From: Dyadobacter tibetensis Y620-1
GTDB lineage: Bacteria > Bacteroidota > Bacteroidia > Cytophagales > Spirosomataceae
Length of the DNA: 64,000 bases
Assembly (NCBI RefSeq): GCF_000566685.1
Contig: NZ_AZQN01000002.1
Coordinates: 372,001 to 436,000 of the forward strand
Direction: 5' to 3'
A program made the translations under genes and the position numbers. Positions 8,754-16,422 of this stretch are shown here, in pieces; within the stretch, counting starts at the first letter, position 1, and every line of letters begins with the position of its first letter. The notes beneath the pieces were generated by a model. The model did not search any database, was not told the DNA's origin, and saw only the letters and a list, made by a program, of their open reading frames with translations.

Positions 8754-9055
8754 CAGGTGGTTTGTCCTTTTATTTGTGCCATCAGGCGATCCACATCTTC
8801 TAAAAGTTTCTCGGCCTTTTCACGGGCATCGTTTACCACACGTTCACTCTCGGTACGCATCAGGTTGTCGGGTTGTGCTTCCCGATCCATCAGCCCTTCC
8901 ACTACAGTCTGTAGCTTCTCTCTATATTTAGACAATCGGTAGGTTAGTTGGGTACGTAGTTCTTCGCCCCGATCGGGTGCATATAAGACTCCTACTGCTG
9001 CTCCAGTGACCACACCCGTTAAAAAGGCGATTAGATGGTTCGTAGTTTTACTCAT
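8753..9055 (-). CDS. YtxH domain-containing small membrane protein
   Basis: A glycine/alanine-rich membrane segment (LIAFLTGVVTGAAVGVLYAPDRGEELR) is followed by a charged coiled-coil tail. This is the YtxH family, whose PDxGxxLR sequence after the helix is diagnostic. Function is unknown; members are often stress or envelope associated. The frame opens at an ATG at 9079, but the ATG at 9055 (MSKTTNH) gives the usual family start and has AGGAAACAGG upstream, so it is preferred. It is the second gene of the nusB string. Confidence 0.85.
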   Translation of the reverse strand: MSKTTNHLIAFLTGVVTGAAVGVLYAPDRGEELRTQLTYRLSKYREKLQTVVEGLMDREAQPDNLMRTESERVVNDAREKAEKLLEDVDRLMAQIKGQTT

Positions 9056-9177
9056 GACCTGTTTCCTATTTAAAGCCATAGCGTGCTGCCATTTGGCTTG
9101 ATTGATTTAATTTTTTCTCAAATTTATAAAAAACCGTTCCATAGTACATGATTTTCACCAATACCTTTTAAGGCTTT

Positions 9178-10344
9178 TTATTTATTATCGATCAATCCCC
9201 GACCACTTTTGCGTATAACCCCTTCACTAGCAAGTTTAACGGAGAGCACATCAAGAACCCCATTGACAAACTTTCCACTCTTGGGAGTACTATAGCGCTT
9301 GGCAATTTCGATAAATTCGTTGATGGTCACCTTAACAGGAATCCCCGGAAAGTGTATCAATTCGGCCAGTGCGGTTTTGATGATAATCAAATCGACTAGT
9401 GCTATCCGCTCAAGTTCCCAGTTCTTCAACTGTTCGTCCAGATAGCTGTCATATTTATCTCCTTCGGTAATTACAATATTAAACAATTCTTCTACAAAGG
9501 CCCGATCTTCCTCCCAGTCTTTAGTCAGGGGAGAGATCTGAAAGGTGTCTGGATGATCTGCCGACTTCAGCGTTTTGATCGCTAAACTACGAATCAGCTC
9601 ACTGTGATCGTCCCAGTACAAATCTCTTTGTTCCAGAAAATCCAGAGGAACTTCGTGCTTAAGTATGATCTGGCGAAGGATGTGCTGAACCAATTGTTGA
9701 TCCTCTTCTTCGGTATGCGTTTTTTCCTTACAGTAGGCGATGTATTTCTCATCCTTTTTCATGGCTTCCTTGTAGGTTTTCCTAACGATAGCCATGTCGT
9801 TGCCCCAACTGATGCCATTGCGGACAATCTCCTCCTGTAAGCCTTCATTTTGTCGTAGTACCTCTATTACCCGGTTGCTATCCAAGCCAGAGTCCTTAGG
9901 GAAAGGAGCGTCAGGATCTTCATAAGTTCTCTGACGGTCGATCTGGGCCTGGTAAGCCAGCTCCAACATGAGTGACAATACCCGAACGAAATCCACATGA
10001 ATTAATTCTGTTTCGTTGAGTACCCGGCGCACCATCTTCTCACGGTCGCTCAAAGTCTGGCGACGATAAGCTTCAAAAACTTGCTTAGATACCTTGGTCA
10101 CCTCGGAAGGTGCTTCATTATCTACGCTAATGCTACCTTTTTTAATCAGTTCATCCAGTGTTACCACGGCCATTCCCTTCATACGGGTAAGCTTGGGACG
10201 ATCTTGATACTCCATCGAGTTTAAGTCGGGAGCGAAGGCCAGATCAATCTGATCAATACCTAAAAGTCTGTTGGCCTCGGCCGATAACTGACTGGCATAC
10301 AATGCCTGAACAGCCTTTGTTCGCAATAATCTTCTATTCAGCAT
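9178..10344 (-). CDS. nusB: Transcription antitermination factor NusB (long Bacteroidota form)
   Basis: The C-terminal 140 residues are the NusB fold (LKNWELERIALVDLIIIKTALAEL, FPGIPVKVTINEFIEIAKRYSTPKSGKFVNGVLD). About 240 further residues precede it. This extended form, 388 residues against about 140 in E. coli, is usual in Bacteroidota. NusB with NusE binds boxA in rRNA leader transcripts and prevents early termination. It heads the minus-strand string; a TATTTTTG element on the minus strand at 10452-10459 is a possible -7 box with a leader of about 100 bases. Confidence 0.93.
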   Translation of the reverse strand: MLNRRLLRTKAVQALYASQLSAEANRLLGIDQIDLAFAPDLNSMEYQDRPKLTRMKGMAVVTLDELIKKGSISVDNEAPSEVTKVSKQVFEAYRRQTLSDREKMVRRVLNETELIHVDFVRVLSLMLELAYQAQIDRQRTYEDPDAPFPKDSGLDSNRVIEVLRQNEGLQEEIVRNGISWGNDMAIVRKTYKEAMKKDEKYIAYCKEKTHTEEEDQQLVQHILRQIILKHEVPLDFLEQRDLYWDDHSELIRSLAIKTLKSADHPDTFQISPLTKDWEEDRAFVEELFNIVITEGDKYDSYLDEQLKNWELERIALVDLIIIKTALAELIHFPGIPVKVTINEFIEIAKRYSTPKSGKFVNGVLDVLSVKLASEGVIRKSGRGLIDNK

Positions 10345-10624
10345 AAGCCGGAATACTAATTGGGGTATGAGGTACAGTAAACCAAAGAACGTATCTGCTT
10401 GGTGTGCAAGGAATTTGAATTTACCTTACCGCTTTAATTTAAAATTGTCCGCAAAAATAGCGTATTTTGTCCAGAATTTAAAAATTGTTCGCACAGCTTT
10501 TGTATTTGCAACGATTTACCCCGATTCGCTGTTTCAAATGTGCATCCCTGGGTACTGGGCCTGGGAGGTTCTTGCGAGCCCCTTCCAACCGCGGTTTCAA
10601 TCGTAATTATAAAACCAATATTAA

Positions 10625-12406
10625 GTGAAAGCATTAAAGTACCTCAACCAGTACTTATGGAAATATAAATGGTATCTGATCCTCGGTACCATCTTCACCA
10701 TTATTTCTAATCTTTTTGGCATTCTACCCGCACAACTGGTACGCTATGCTTTGGACTTGGTCATTGAAACACTAGATGTCTACTATCTGTTTGATGGACT
10801 GGCACTCCAAGGTAAGATGTACGACATCTTTGCCTTTAGTATTTTGCTTTACGGTCTACTGATCTTAGCCATGGCTTTGCTGAAGGGGATATTTTTGTTT
10901 CTGGTAAGGCAAACCATTATCGTGATGTCGCGCCATATCGAATATGCCCTCAAAAACGATGTGTACCAGCATTATCAAACACTGCCTACTAGTTTTTTCA
11001 GAAAGCATAATACGGGCGATCTGATGGCTAGAATATCCGAAGATGTCAGCAATGTACGCATGTATGTAGGGCCTGCACTGATGTATGGGATCAACCTGGT
11101 AGTACTCTTTTTCCTGGTTATTTCTTATATGCTCAGCGTCAACACCCGCCTGACTTTATTCGTTTTGCTCCCTTTGCCCGTACTTTCTGTAAGCGTTTAT
11201 GTAGTCAATCAAATGATTATGAAACGCTCGCAGGCCATTCAAAAACAATTATCAGAGCTGTCGACCTATGTTCAGGAGGCTTTCTCAGGCATCCGGGTCA
11301 TCAAGTCCTTCGTCCAGGAAAAACATTCTTTCCAGAACTTTCAACATGAGGCCGAAGATTTCAAAAACAAATCACTCAGGCTGACCAAGGTTGACGCCTT
11401 TTTCTATCCCATTATTCTGCTATTGATAGGAATCAGTAATATTCTGATTATCTATGTAGGGGGTAAAGAAATTATTAATGGTAACCTTACTCCAGGTAAT
11501 ATCACCGAGTTTATTCTCTATGTCAATATGCTCACCTGGCCGGTTATGGCCCTTGGCTGGACTACCAGTCAGATTCAAAGAGCTGCATCATCTCAACAGC
11601 GTATCAACGAATTCCTGAATGAGAAAAACACCCTTGTGTCCGATAAAAATATCATTACAGACCTGCAAGGGGGCATACATTTCAAGCATGTCAACTTTGT
11701 ATATCCCGACTCGGGCATTACCGCCCTTAAGGATTTTGATCTGGAAATAAAACCAGGTGAAAGTGTAGCCATATTAGGAACCACAGGATCCGGGAAAAGT
11801 ACCCTAGCCAACTTATTAGGCCGACTTTACGACCCTACCGAAGGAGAGATCCTGATCGACCAGATCCCGATGAAAGATCTGGACGTACATGCCTACCGCC
11901 GCCAGCTTGGCTATGTGCCTCAGGATGTTTTCCTGTTTTCGGATAGCATTGAAAATAACGTCCGATTTGGCACCAACGATATGTCCTTCGAACGAATAGA
12001 ACAGGCTGTCAAAGATGCCGATCTACTCAATAATATTCAGGAGTTCCCTAAAGGTTTTGGTACGGTACTCGGCGAACGGGGTATCACCCTCTCTGGTGGG
12101 CAGAAACAAAGGCTTTCCATTGCCAGAGCCATTGCCCGAGACCCTAAAATATTGATTCTGGACGATTGCCTTTCTGCAGTGGATACCAACACAGAAAACA
12201 TCATCCTGAACAACCTTAAAAAGATAATGGATAGCCGCACCTCGGTGATTATCTCACATAGAGTATCTTCGGCCAAGCTTGCCGATCGCATTGTGATGCT
12301 AGACGACGGGCATATCATCGAGCAGGGCTCCCACGACCAACTGATGGCCTTAAATGGCGCCTATAAGGAGCTTTATGAAAAACAGTTGATGGCTGAAGAG
12401 GTATAG
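10625..12406 (+). CDS. ABC transporter, fused permease and ATPase (exporter type)
   Basis: About 320 residues with six membrane helices (ABC exporter type 1 fold) are followed by a nucleotide-binding domain. The latter has Walker A GTTGSGKST near residue 385, Q-loop YVPQDVF, signature LSGGQKQR and Walker B ILILDDCLSAVD. It resembles the MsbA/YheH-YheI group of homodimeric or heterodimeric exporters; the substrate cannot be told from sequence. Start is a GTG with no closer ATG. It is divergent from nusB and is followed by a separately read esterase gene. Confidence 0.9.
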   Translation: MKALKYLNQYLWKYKWYLILGTIFTIISNLFGILPAQLVRYALDLVIETLDVYYLFDGLALQGKMYDIFAFSILLYGLLILAMALLKGIFLFLVRQTIIVMSRHIEYALKNDVYQHYQTLPTSFFRKHNTGDLMARISEDVSNVRMYVGPALMYGINLVVLFFLVISYMLSVNTRLTLFVLLPLPVLSVSVYVVNQMIMKRSQAIQKQLSELSTYVQEAFSGIRVIKSFVQEKHSFQNFQHEAEDFKNKSLRLTKVDAFFYPIILLLIGISNILIIYVGGKEIINGNLTPGNITEFILYVNMLTWPVMALGWTTSQIQRAASSQQRINEFLNEKNTLVSDKNIITDLQGGIHFKHVNFVYPDSGITALKDFDLEIKPGESVAILGTTGSGKSTLANLLGRLYDPTEGEILIDQIPMKDLDVHAYRRQLGYVPQDVFLFSDSIENNVRFGTNDMSFERIEQAVKDADLLNNIQEFPKGFGTVLGERGITLSGGQKQRLSIARAIARDPKILILDDCLSAVDTNTENIILNNLKKIMDSRTSVIISHRVSSAKLADRIVMLDDGHIIEQGSHDQLMALNGAYKELYEKQLMAEEV

Positions 12407-12500
12407 GTTGTCTTGTTTTCTTAAGGTTTTATAAGGAACTCCTTGATTACAACTTTACTGGTGTCTACATAAATAATAAATCCTCATAAAACGATCCTTC

Positions 12501-14132
12501 ATGAAACGACTGATATACGCTTTAGCCCTGATGGCAGGTACCTTCCTTAGTGTGCAGGGGCAGAACAAAAATGCTTTTGCGGTCCAGACTAAAACCCATG
12601 CAGGAACCATTGAAGGACAATATGATACGAAATCGGGTATACAAACCTATTTCGGGGTCCCCTTCGCAGAGCCTCCTGTGGGCGAACTTCGTTGGAAAGC
12701 ACCTCAGCCCCTTAAGCCCTGGTCGGGTATAAAAGAAACCAAAGCCTTTGGTCCCCGCCCCATGCAGAAGCTCGTTTATGGAGATATGAACTCTCGCTCC
12801 AATGGGGTGAGTGAAGATTGCCTTTACCTGAATGTCTGGACGCCTGCAAGCCGAAACACGAAGGATCTGCCTGTTCTGGTATACTTCTATGGAGGAGGCA
12901 ATGTGGCCGGCGATGGCTCCGAGCCACGGTATGATGGAGAAGCTATGGCAAAAAAAGGCATGGTTGTGGTAACAACCAATTACCGACTCAATATTTTTGG
13001 ATACTTCGCCCATCCCGAACTTTCCGCCGAATCCTCCTATAAGGCATCGGGCAATTATGGGTATCTCGACCAGGTGGCCGCATTGAAATGGGTTCAACAA
13101 AACATCGCTCAGTTTGGTGGAGATCCTAAAAAAGTGACCATCGCTGGTGAGTCTGCAGGCTCCATATCGGTAAGTTATCAGATGGCCAGCCCGCTTGCAA
13201 AAGGGCTCATCGCTGGTGCCATTGGTGAAAGTGGGGCGGGTATCTACCCTACTCTACCTCCTGTCGCCTTGGCGGACGCAGAAAAAATAGGTACTGACTT
13301 CGCCAGTAAAGCAAAGGCTACCTCGTTGAAAGCCCTGCGCGCCCTCTCTTCTCGTGACCTTTATGAGCTCCAGAACGAGCTGAATCTATCCCGCTTCCCC
13401 GTAGTGCTGGACGGATATTTCCTCCCTAAAAGTCTCCCCGAAATTTTTACCGCCAAACAGCAGGCCCAGGTGCCGTTACTATTGGGGTGGAACTCGGCTG
13501 AGATTCCTGCCGGAGCCTTTTTGATGGGAAAAACACCAACTCCTGAAAACTTTAGAGAGCTGGTAAAAAAAGCTTTTCCCGAAAGTTACGAGCAGGCCCT
13601 GGCCCTCTACCCTCATGCCAACGAAGAACAGGTAGCGCTCTCGGCCACTGCACTGGGCTCCGACCGGTTTATTGCTTACTCCACCTGGAAATGGTTCGAT
13701 CTGCATCGTAAAAATTCCCAGCAACCCGTCTATCGCTATTTATATAGCAAGCTCCGCCCAGCCCTGGTCGACCAGAACCTTACTGCTGGACTTGCTGGAG
13801 GAACCTTAAAAAAAGAAGGGAATACTCCCGCCGCTCCCAAGGCTCTGGGAGCCCCCCATGCCTGTGAAATAGAGTATTGCATGGGTAACCTGCATTTAAT
13901 TAAAGAGTATGCCTGGACACCCGATGACTATAAAGTATCGGAGACCATGTCTTCTTACTTCGCTAATTTTATTAAAACGGGAAATCCCAACGGAGAAAAT
14001 CTGCCGCAATGGGACGCAGCCACACCCGACGATGCCAATCCCCCAGTGATGGTCATTGATACCCAATCGAAAACAGAAAGGGCCTCTGACGAAGGCAGAT
14101 ACCTATTCTTGGATACATTTTACCAGAAATAA
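12501..14132 (+). CDS. Secreted type B carboxylesterase
   Basis: A 20-residue signal peptide precedes a carboxylesterase/lipase family hydrolase. The landmarks are the YFGVPFAEPPVGELRW start, the SEDCLYLNVWTP motif, the oxyanion-hole YGGG, the nucleophile elbow GESAGS with Ser218, and the catalytic His in GAPHACEIEY. Length (543 residues) is typical. It should hydrolyse carboxylic esters in the periplasm or outside the cell; the natural substrate is unknown. The gene ends just before a hairpin shared with the convergent repressor gene. Confidence 0.9.
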   Translation: MKRLIYALALMAGTFLSVQGQNKNAFAVQTKTHAGTIEGQYDTKSGIQTYFGVPFAEPPVGELRWKAPQPLKPWSGIKETKAFGPRPMQKLVYGDMNSRSNGVSEDCLYLNVWTPASRNTKDLPVLVYFYGGGNVAGDGSEPRYDGEAMAKKGMVVVTTNYRLNIFGYFAHPELSAESSYKASGNYGYLDQVAALKWVQQNIAQFGGDPKKVTIAGESAGSISVSYQMASPLAKGLIAGAIGESGAGIYPTLPPVALADAEKIGTDFASKAKATSLKALRALSSRDLYELQNELNLSRFPVVLDGYFLPKSLPEIFTAKQQAQVPLLLGWNSAEIPAGAFLMGKTPTPENFRELVKKAFPESYEQALALYPHANEEQVALSATALGSDRFIAYSTWKWFDLHRKNSQQPVYRYLYSKLRPALVDQNLTAGLAGGTLKKEGNTPAAPKALGAPHACEIEYCMGNLHLIKEYAWTPDDYKVSETMSSYFANFIKTGNPNGENLPQWDAATPDDANPPVMVIDTQSKTERASDEGRYLFLDTFYQK

Positions 14133-14135
14133 TAA

Positions 14136-14180
14136 AATATGCGAACTGGAGTAATAGCCTATAGCTCCCGTTCGCATATT
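14136..14180. terminator. Bidirectional terminator between esterase and S24 repressor
   Basis: A perfect 11-bp inverted repeat (AATATGCGAAC / GTTCGCATATT) with an inner GGAG/CTCC pairing lies between the two convergent genes, starting 3 bases after the esterase stop and ending 3 bases before the repressor stop. Confidence 0.75.
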
Positions 14181-14182
14181 GG

Positions 14183-14941
14183 TTATGAACGCACGATGCG
14201 TCTTACTTCCTCTTTTAGCTCCTTCATTTCCTGGTGCAGGCTCTGAAGGCTAATCCCCTGTAAGTCGGCTTCCAGCTCGAAGGTAAGCTTGCTATTAACC
14301 TGCCATAATTCCCTGATGTCCCCGACTTCCATGCTGATGGGCGTATACTCGGGATTGAGCGATATCAGGTGCACCTGATTGCTGCCTGCCACCTGCTGGA
14401 TCTTTTTGACCAAGATACTGTCATCAGTTACGACTACATACATCCGCCCTTTGCTAAGGTCGTCCCAGTTGTCCAAGGCCTTGCAAAGTATCCATTCTCC
14501 AGAATGCAGAGCCGGCTCCATACTATCGCCCTCCACCTGAAAGCCCCTGAAAGAGGCATTCCGATACTCTGGAAGAGGAATAGTGAAGGCGGGTAGCTTT
14601 TCAAACCATTGGGCATCCCCGATATTATGCGGATAGCCTGCGGCCGCTTTAGCACTTACCAGCACCATATTTTCATTGCCCGTAGTATCTACTGTTATAA
14701 TCCCCGGACTGGTTCGTATCTGTGCAGGGTGCAGCAAGCGCTGCTCACTTTCGCCATAGAGCCATAAAGGATTAATATGAAATTGCTTCAGAAGCTCCTT
14801 AACTACCTGGCCCGGAATGCGGGTGCGGCCCCGTTCAATGTCGGCCGTAGTGGCCCCTATACCCAGCTGCTCGGCAAAGGCCGATTGAGTGAGCCCCAAC
14901 TCCTCCCTGATCTGTTTAAAACGCTTGAATTCTGCTTCCAT
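14183..14941 (-). CDS. LexA-like self-cleaving repressor (XRE helix-turn-helix plus S24 peptidase)
   Basis: Residues 8-45 are an XRE helix-turn-helix (REELGLTQSAFAEQLGIGATTADIE). Residues 95-200 are an S24 peptidase domain with a candidate Ala-Gly self-cleavage site A101-G102 in AAAGY, nucleophile Ser140 in GDSMEPALHSGEW and a Lys at 179/180 as general base. Such proteins (CI and LexA type) are cleaved when RecA is activated by DNA damage. The gene is divergent from a Y-family polymerase and a DnaE-type polymerase. Palindromes between the two genes lie over both presumed promoters, including its own (TAGATTTG on the minus strand at 15028-15035). It is probably the autoregulated repressor of this mutagenesis cassette. 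Confidence 0.9.
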   Translation of the reverse strand: MEAEFKRFKQIREELGLTQSAFAEQLGIGATTADIERGRTRIPGQVVKELLKQFHINPLWLYGESEQRLLHPAQIRTSPGIITVDTTGNENMVLVSAKAAAGYPHNIGDAQWFEKLPAFTIPLPEYRNASFRGFQVEGDSMEPALHSGEWILCKALDNWDDLSKGRMYVVVTDDSILVKKIQQVAGSNQVHLISLNPEYTPISMEVGDIRELWQVNSKLTFELEADLQGISLQSLHQEMKELKEEVRRIVRS

Positions 14942-15044
14942 GGTATTGGTTTATGCTCGTTGAGCCCTGTCGCTCCGCCGAAGAAGTACTCATCCCTGCT
15001 CACTGCCTTACGAAACCCCCTCTCTTACAAATCTACGCAGATTT

Positions 15045-15118
15045 TGGAATAAATCCTTGAAAATACATGGAACATATCCATACGTTTGGAAATATTCCAT
15101 AAATTTGTAAAAATTCCA
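15045..15118. promoter_or_regulatory. Four operator-like palindromes (TGGAAnnnTTCCA) between repressor and dinB
   Basis: Four 13-bp sites are visible: TGGAATAAATCCT (15045), TGGAACATATCCA (15068), TGGAAATATTCCA (15087, a perfect palindrome) and TGTAAAAATTCCA (15106). The last three start exactly 19 bp apart, near two helical turns, so repressor dimers could sit side by side. The dinB -7 box TAAATTTG (15100-15107) lies between sites 3 and 4. The first site lies just upstream of the repressor's own -7 box (15028-15035). Binding by the S24 protein is inferred from position and symmetry only. Confidence 0.75.
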
Positions 15119-15123
15119 AACTT

Positions 15124-16353
15124 ATGAACCGAACCATTCTACATCTGGATCTAGATACTTTCTTTGTATCGGTAGAGCGCAAGCTCGATAGCCGGCTCAA
15201 CCACAAACCCATATTGGTGGGGGGCACTGGCGACCGGGGCGTTGTAGCCGCCTGTAGCTACGAATCCCGGACCTATGGCGTACACTCTGGCATGCCCATG
15301 AAAATGGCGCGAAGCCTCTGTCCCGAGGCAATCGTAATCCGAGGAGAAGCCAGCACCTACACCAAACACTCCAAGGTGGTCACCGACATCATCCGGGAAA
15401 CGGTGCCTCTCTTCGAAAAGGCCAGCATCGACGAGTTCTATGCCGACCTATCGGGCATGGACAAGTTTTTTGGCTGCTATCATATGGCCTCCGAACTCCG
15501 GCAGCGCATCATCCGGGAGTCGGGGCTTCCAATTTCCTTTGGTCTATCCACCAACAAACTGGTATCCAAAGTAGCCACCGGGGAGGCCAAGCCCAACAAC
15601 CAGCTCAAGATCGACGGGGGCAACGAAAAGATATTTCTGGCTCCTATGCCCGTAAAGAAAATCCCCATGGTAGGCGAAAAAACCAACCAGATCCTTTACA
15701 ACCTCGGTATCAGGCAGGTACGGACCATTCAGGAGATGCCCATGGAAATGATGGGTACGGTGCTGGGCAAAAATGGACTGCTGCTCTGGAACCGTGCGCA
15801 CGGACGGGACGAATCGCCGGTAATTCCCTTTCATGAGCGCAAGTCCATTTCTAACGAGCGCACCTTCGGCAAAGACACCGGCGACCTGCGTCGCATGCGC
15901 GAGATGCTGCGGGCCATGGGCGAAAGCCTGGCCTTCCAGCTCCGCAACGGCAACAAACTCACTTCCTGCATTTCGGTAAAGATTCGTTATGCAGACTTTA
16001 ACACCTACTCGCGCCAGCTGAAGATTCCCTACACTTCAGCCGACCATGTATTAATCCCCCATCTGGAGCACCTCTTCGACCAGCTCTACAACCGCCGCAT
16101 GCTGGTAAGGCTGATAGGGGTCAATTTTAGTGACCTGGTCGGGGGAAACTATCAAATCAACCTTTTCGACGACACCGAAGAGAAGCTCAACCTGTACCAG
16201 GCCATGGACCATATCCGCAACCGCTATGGATACAATAGCAAGGGCTCCCCCATCCTGAGCTGGGGCACCACTCTGGGCATACCCAATATTGGGGCCATGG
16301 GCAACCCTTTCAACGGAGAGCCGCCCATCATCCCCGCCCACCGCAACGCCTAA
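15124..16353 (+). CDS. Y-family DNA polymerase (DinB/Pol IV type)
   Basis: The protein starts with the polymerase motif HLDLDTFFVSVE (metal ligands D9 and D11 region) and has ACSYESRTYGVHSGMPM, the second acidic motif ASIDEFYADLSG near residue 103 and the helix-hairpin-helix region around MVGEKTNQILYNLGI. A QINLF sequence near residue 344 matches the beta-clamp binding motif QxxLF. Y-family enzymes copy damaged DNA with low fidelity. The gene starts 6 bases after the last operator-like site and is followed by a DnaE-type polymerase 69 bases on. GC content is clearly above that of the flanking genes. Confidence 0.93.
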   Translation: MNRTILHLDLDTFFVSVERKLDSRLNHKPILVGGTGDRGVVAACSYESRTYGVHSGMPMKMARSLCPEAIVIRGEASTYTKHSKVVTDIIRETVPLFEKASIDEFYADLSGMDKFFGCYHMASELRQRIIRESGLPISFGLSTNKLVSKVATGEAKPNNQLKIDGGNEKIFLAPMPVKKIPMVGEKTNQILYNLGIRQVRTIQEMPMEMMGTVLGKNGLLLWNRAHGRDESPVIPFHERKSISNERTFGKDTGDLRRMREMLRAMGESLAFQLRNGNKLTSCISVKIRYADFNTYSRQLKIPYTSADHVLIPHLEHLFDQLYNRRMLVRLIGVNFSDLVGGNYQINLFDDTEEKLNLYQAMDHIRNRYGYNSKGSPILSWGTTLGIPNIGAMGNPFNGEPPIIPAHRNA

Positions 16354-16422
16354 CCCTGCCTACATTTTACACAACACCCAACTTATACCAAATACGCAAA
16401 ACCTTTATCACCCCCCAGAATC

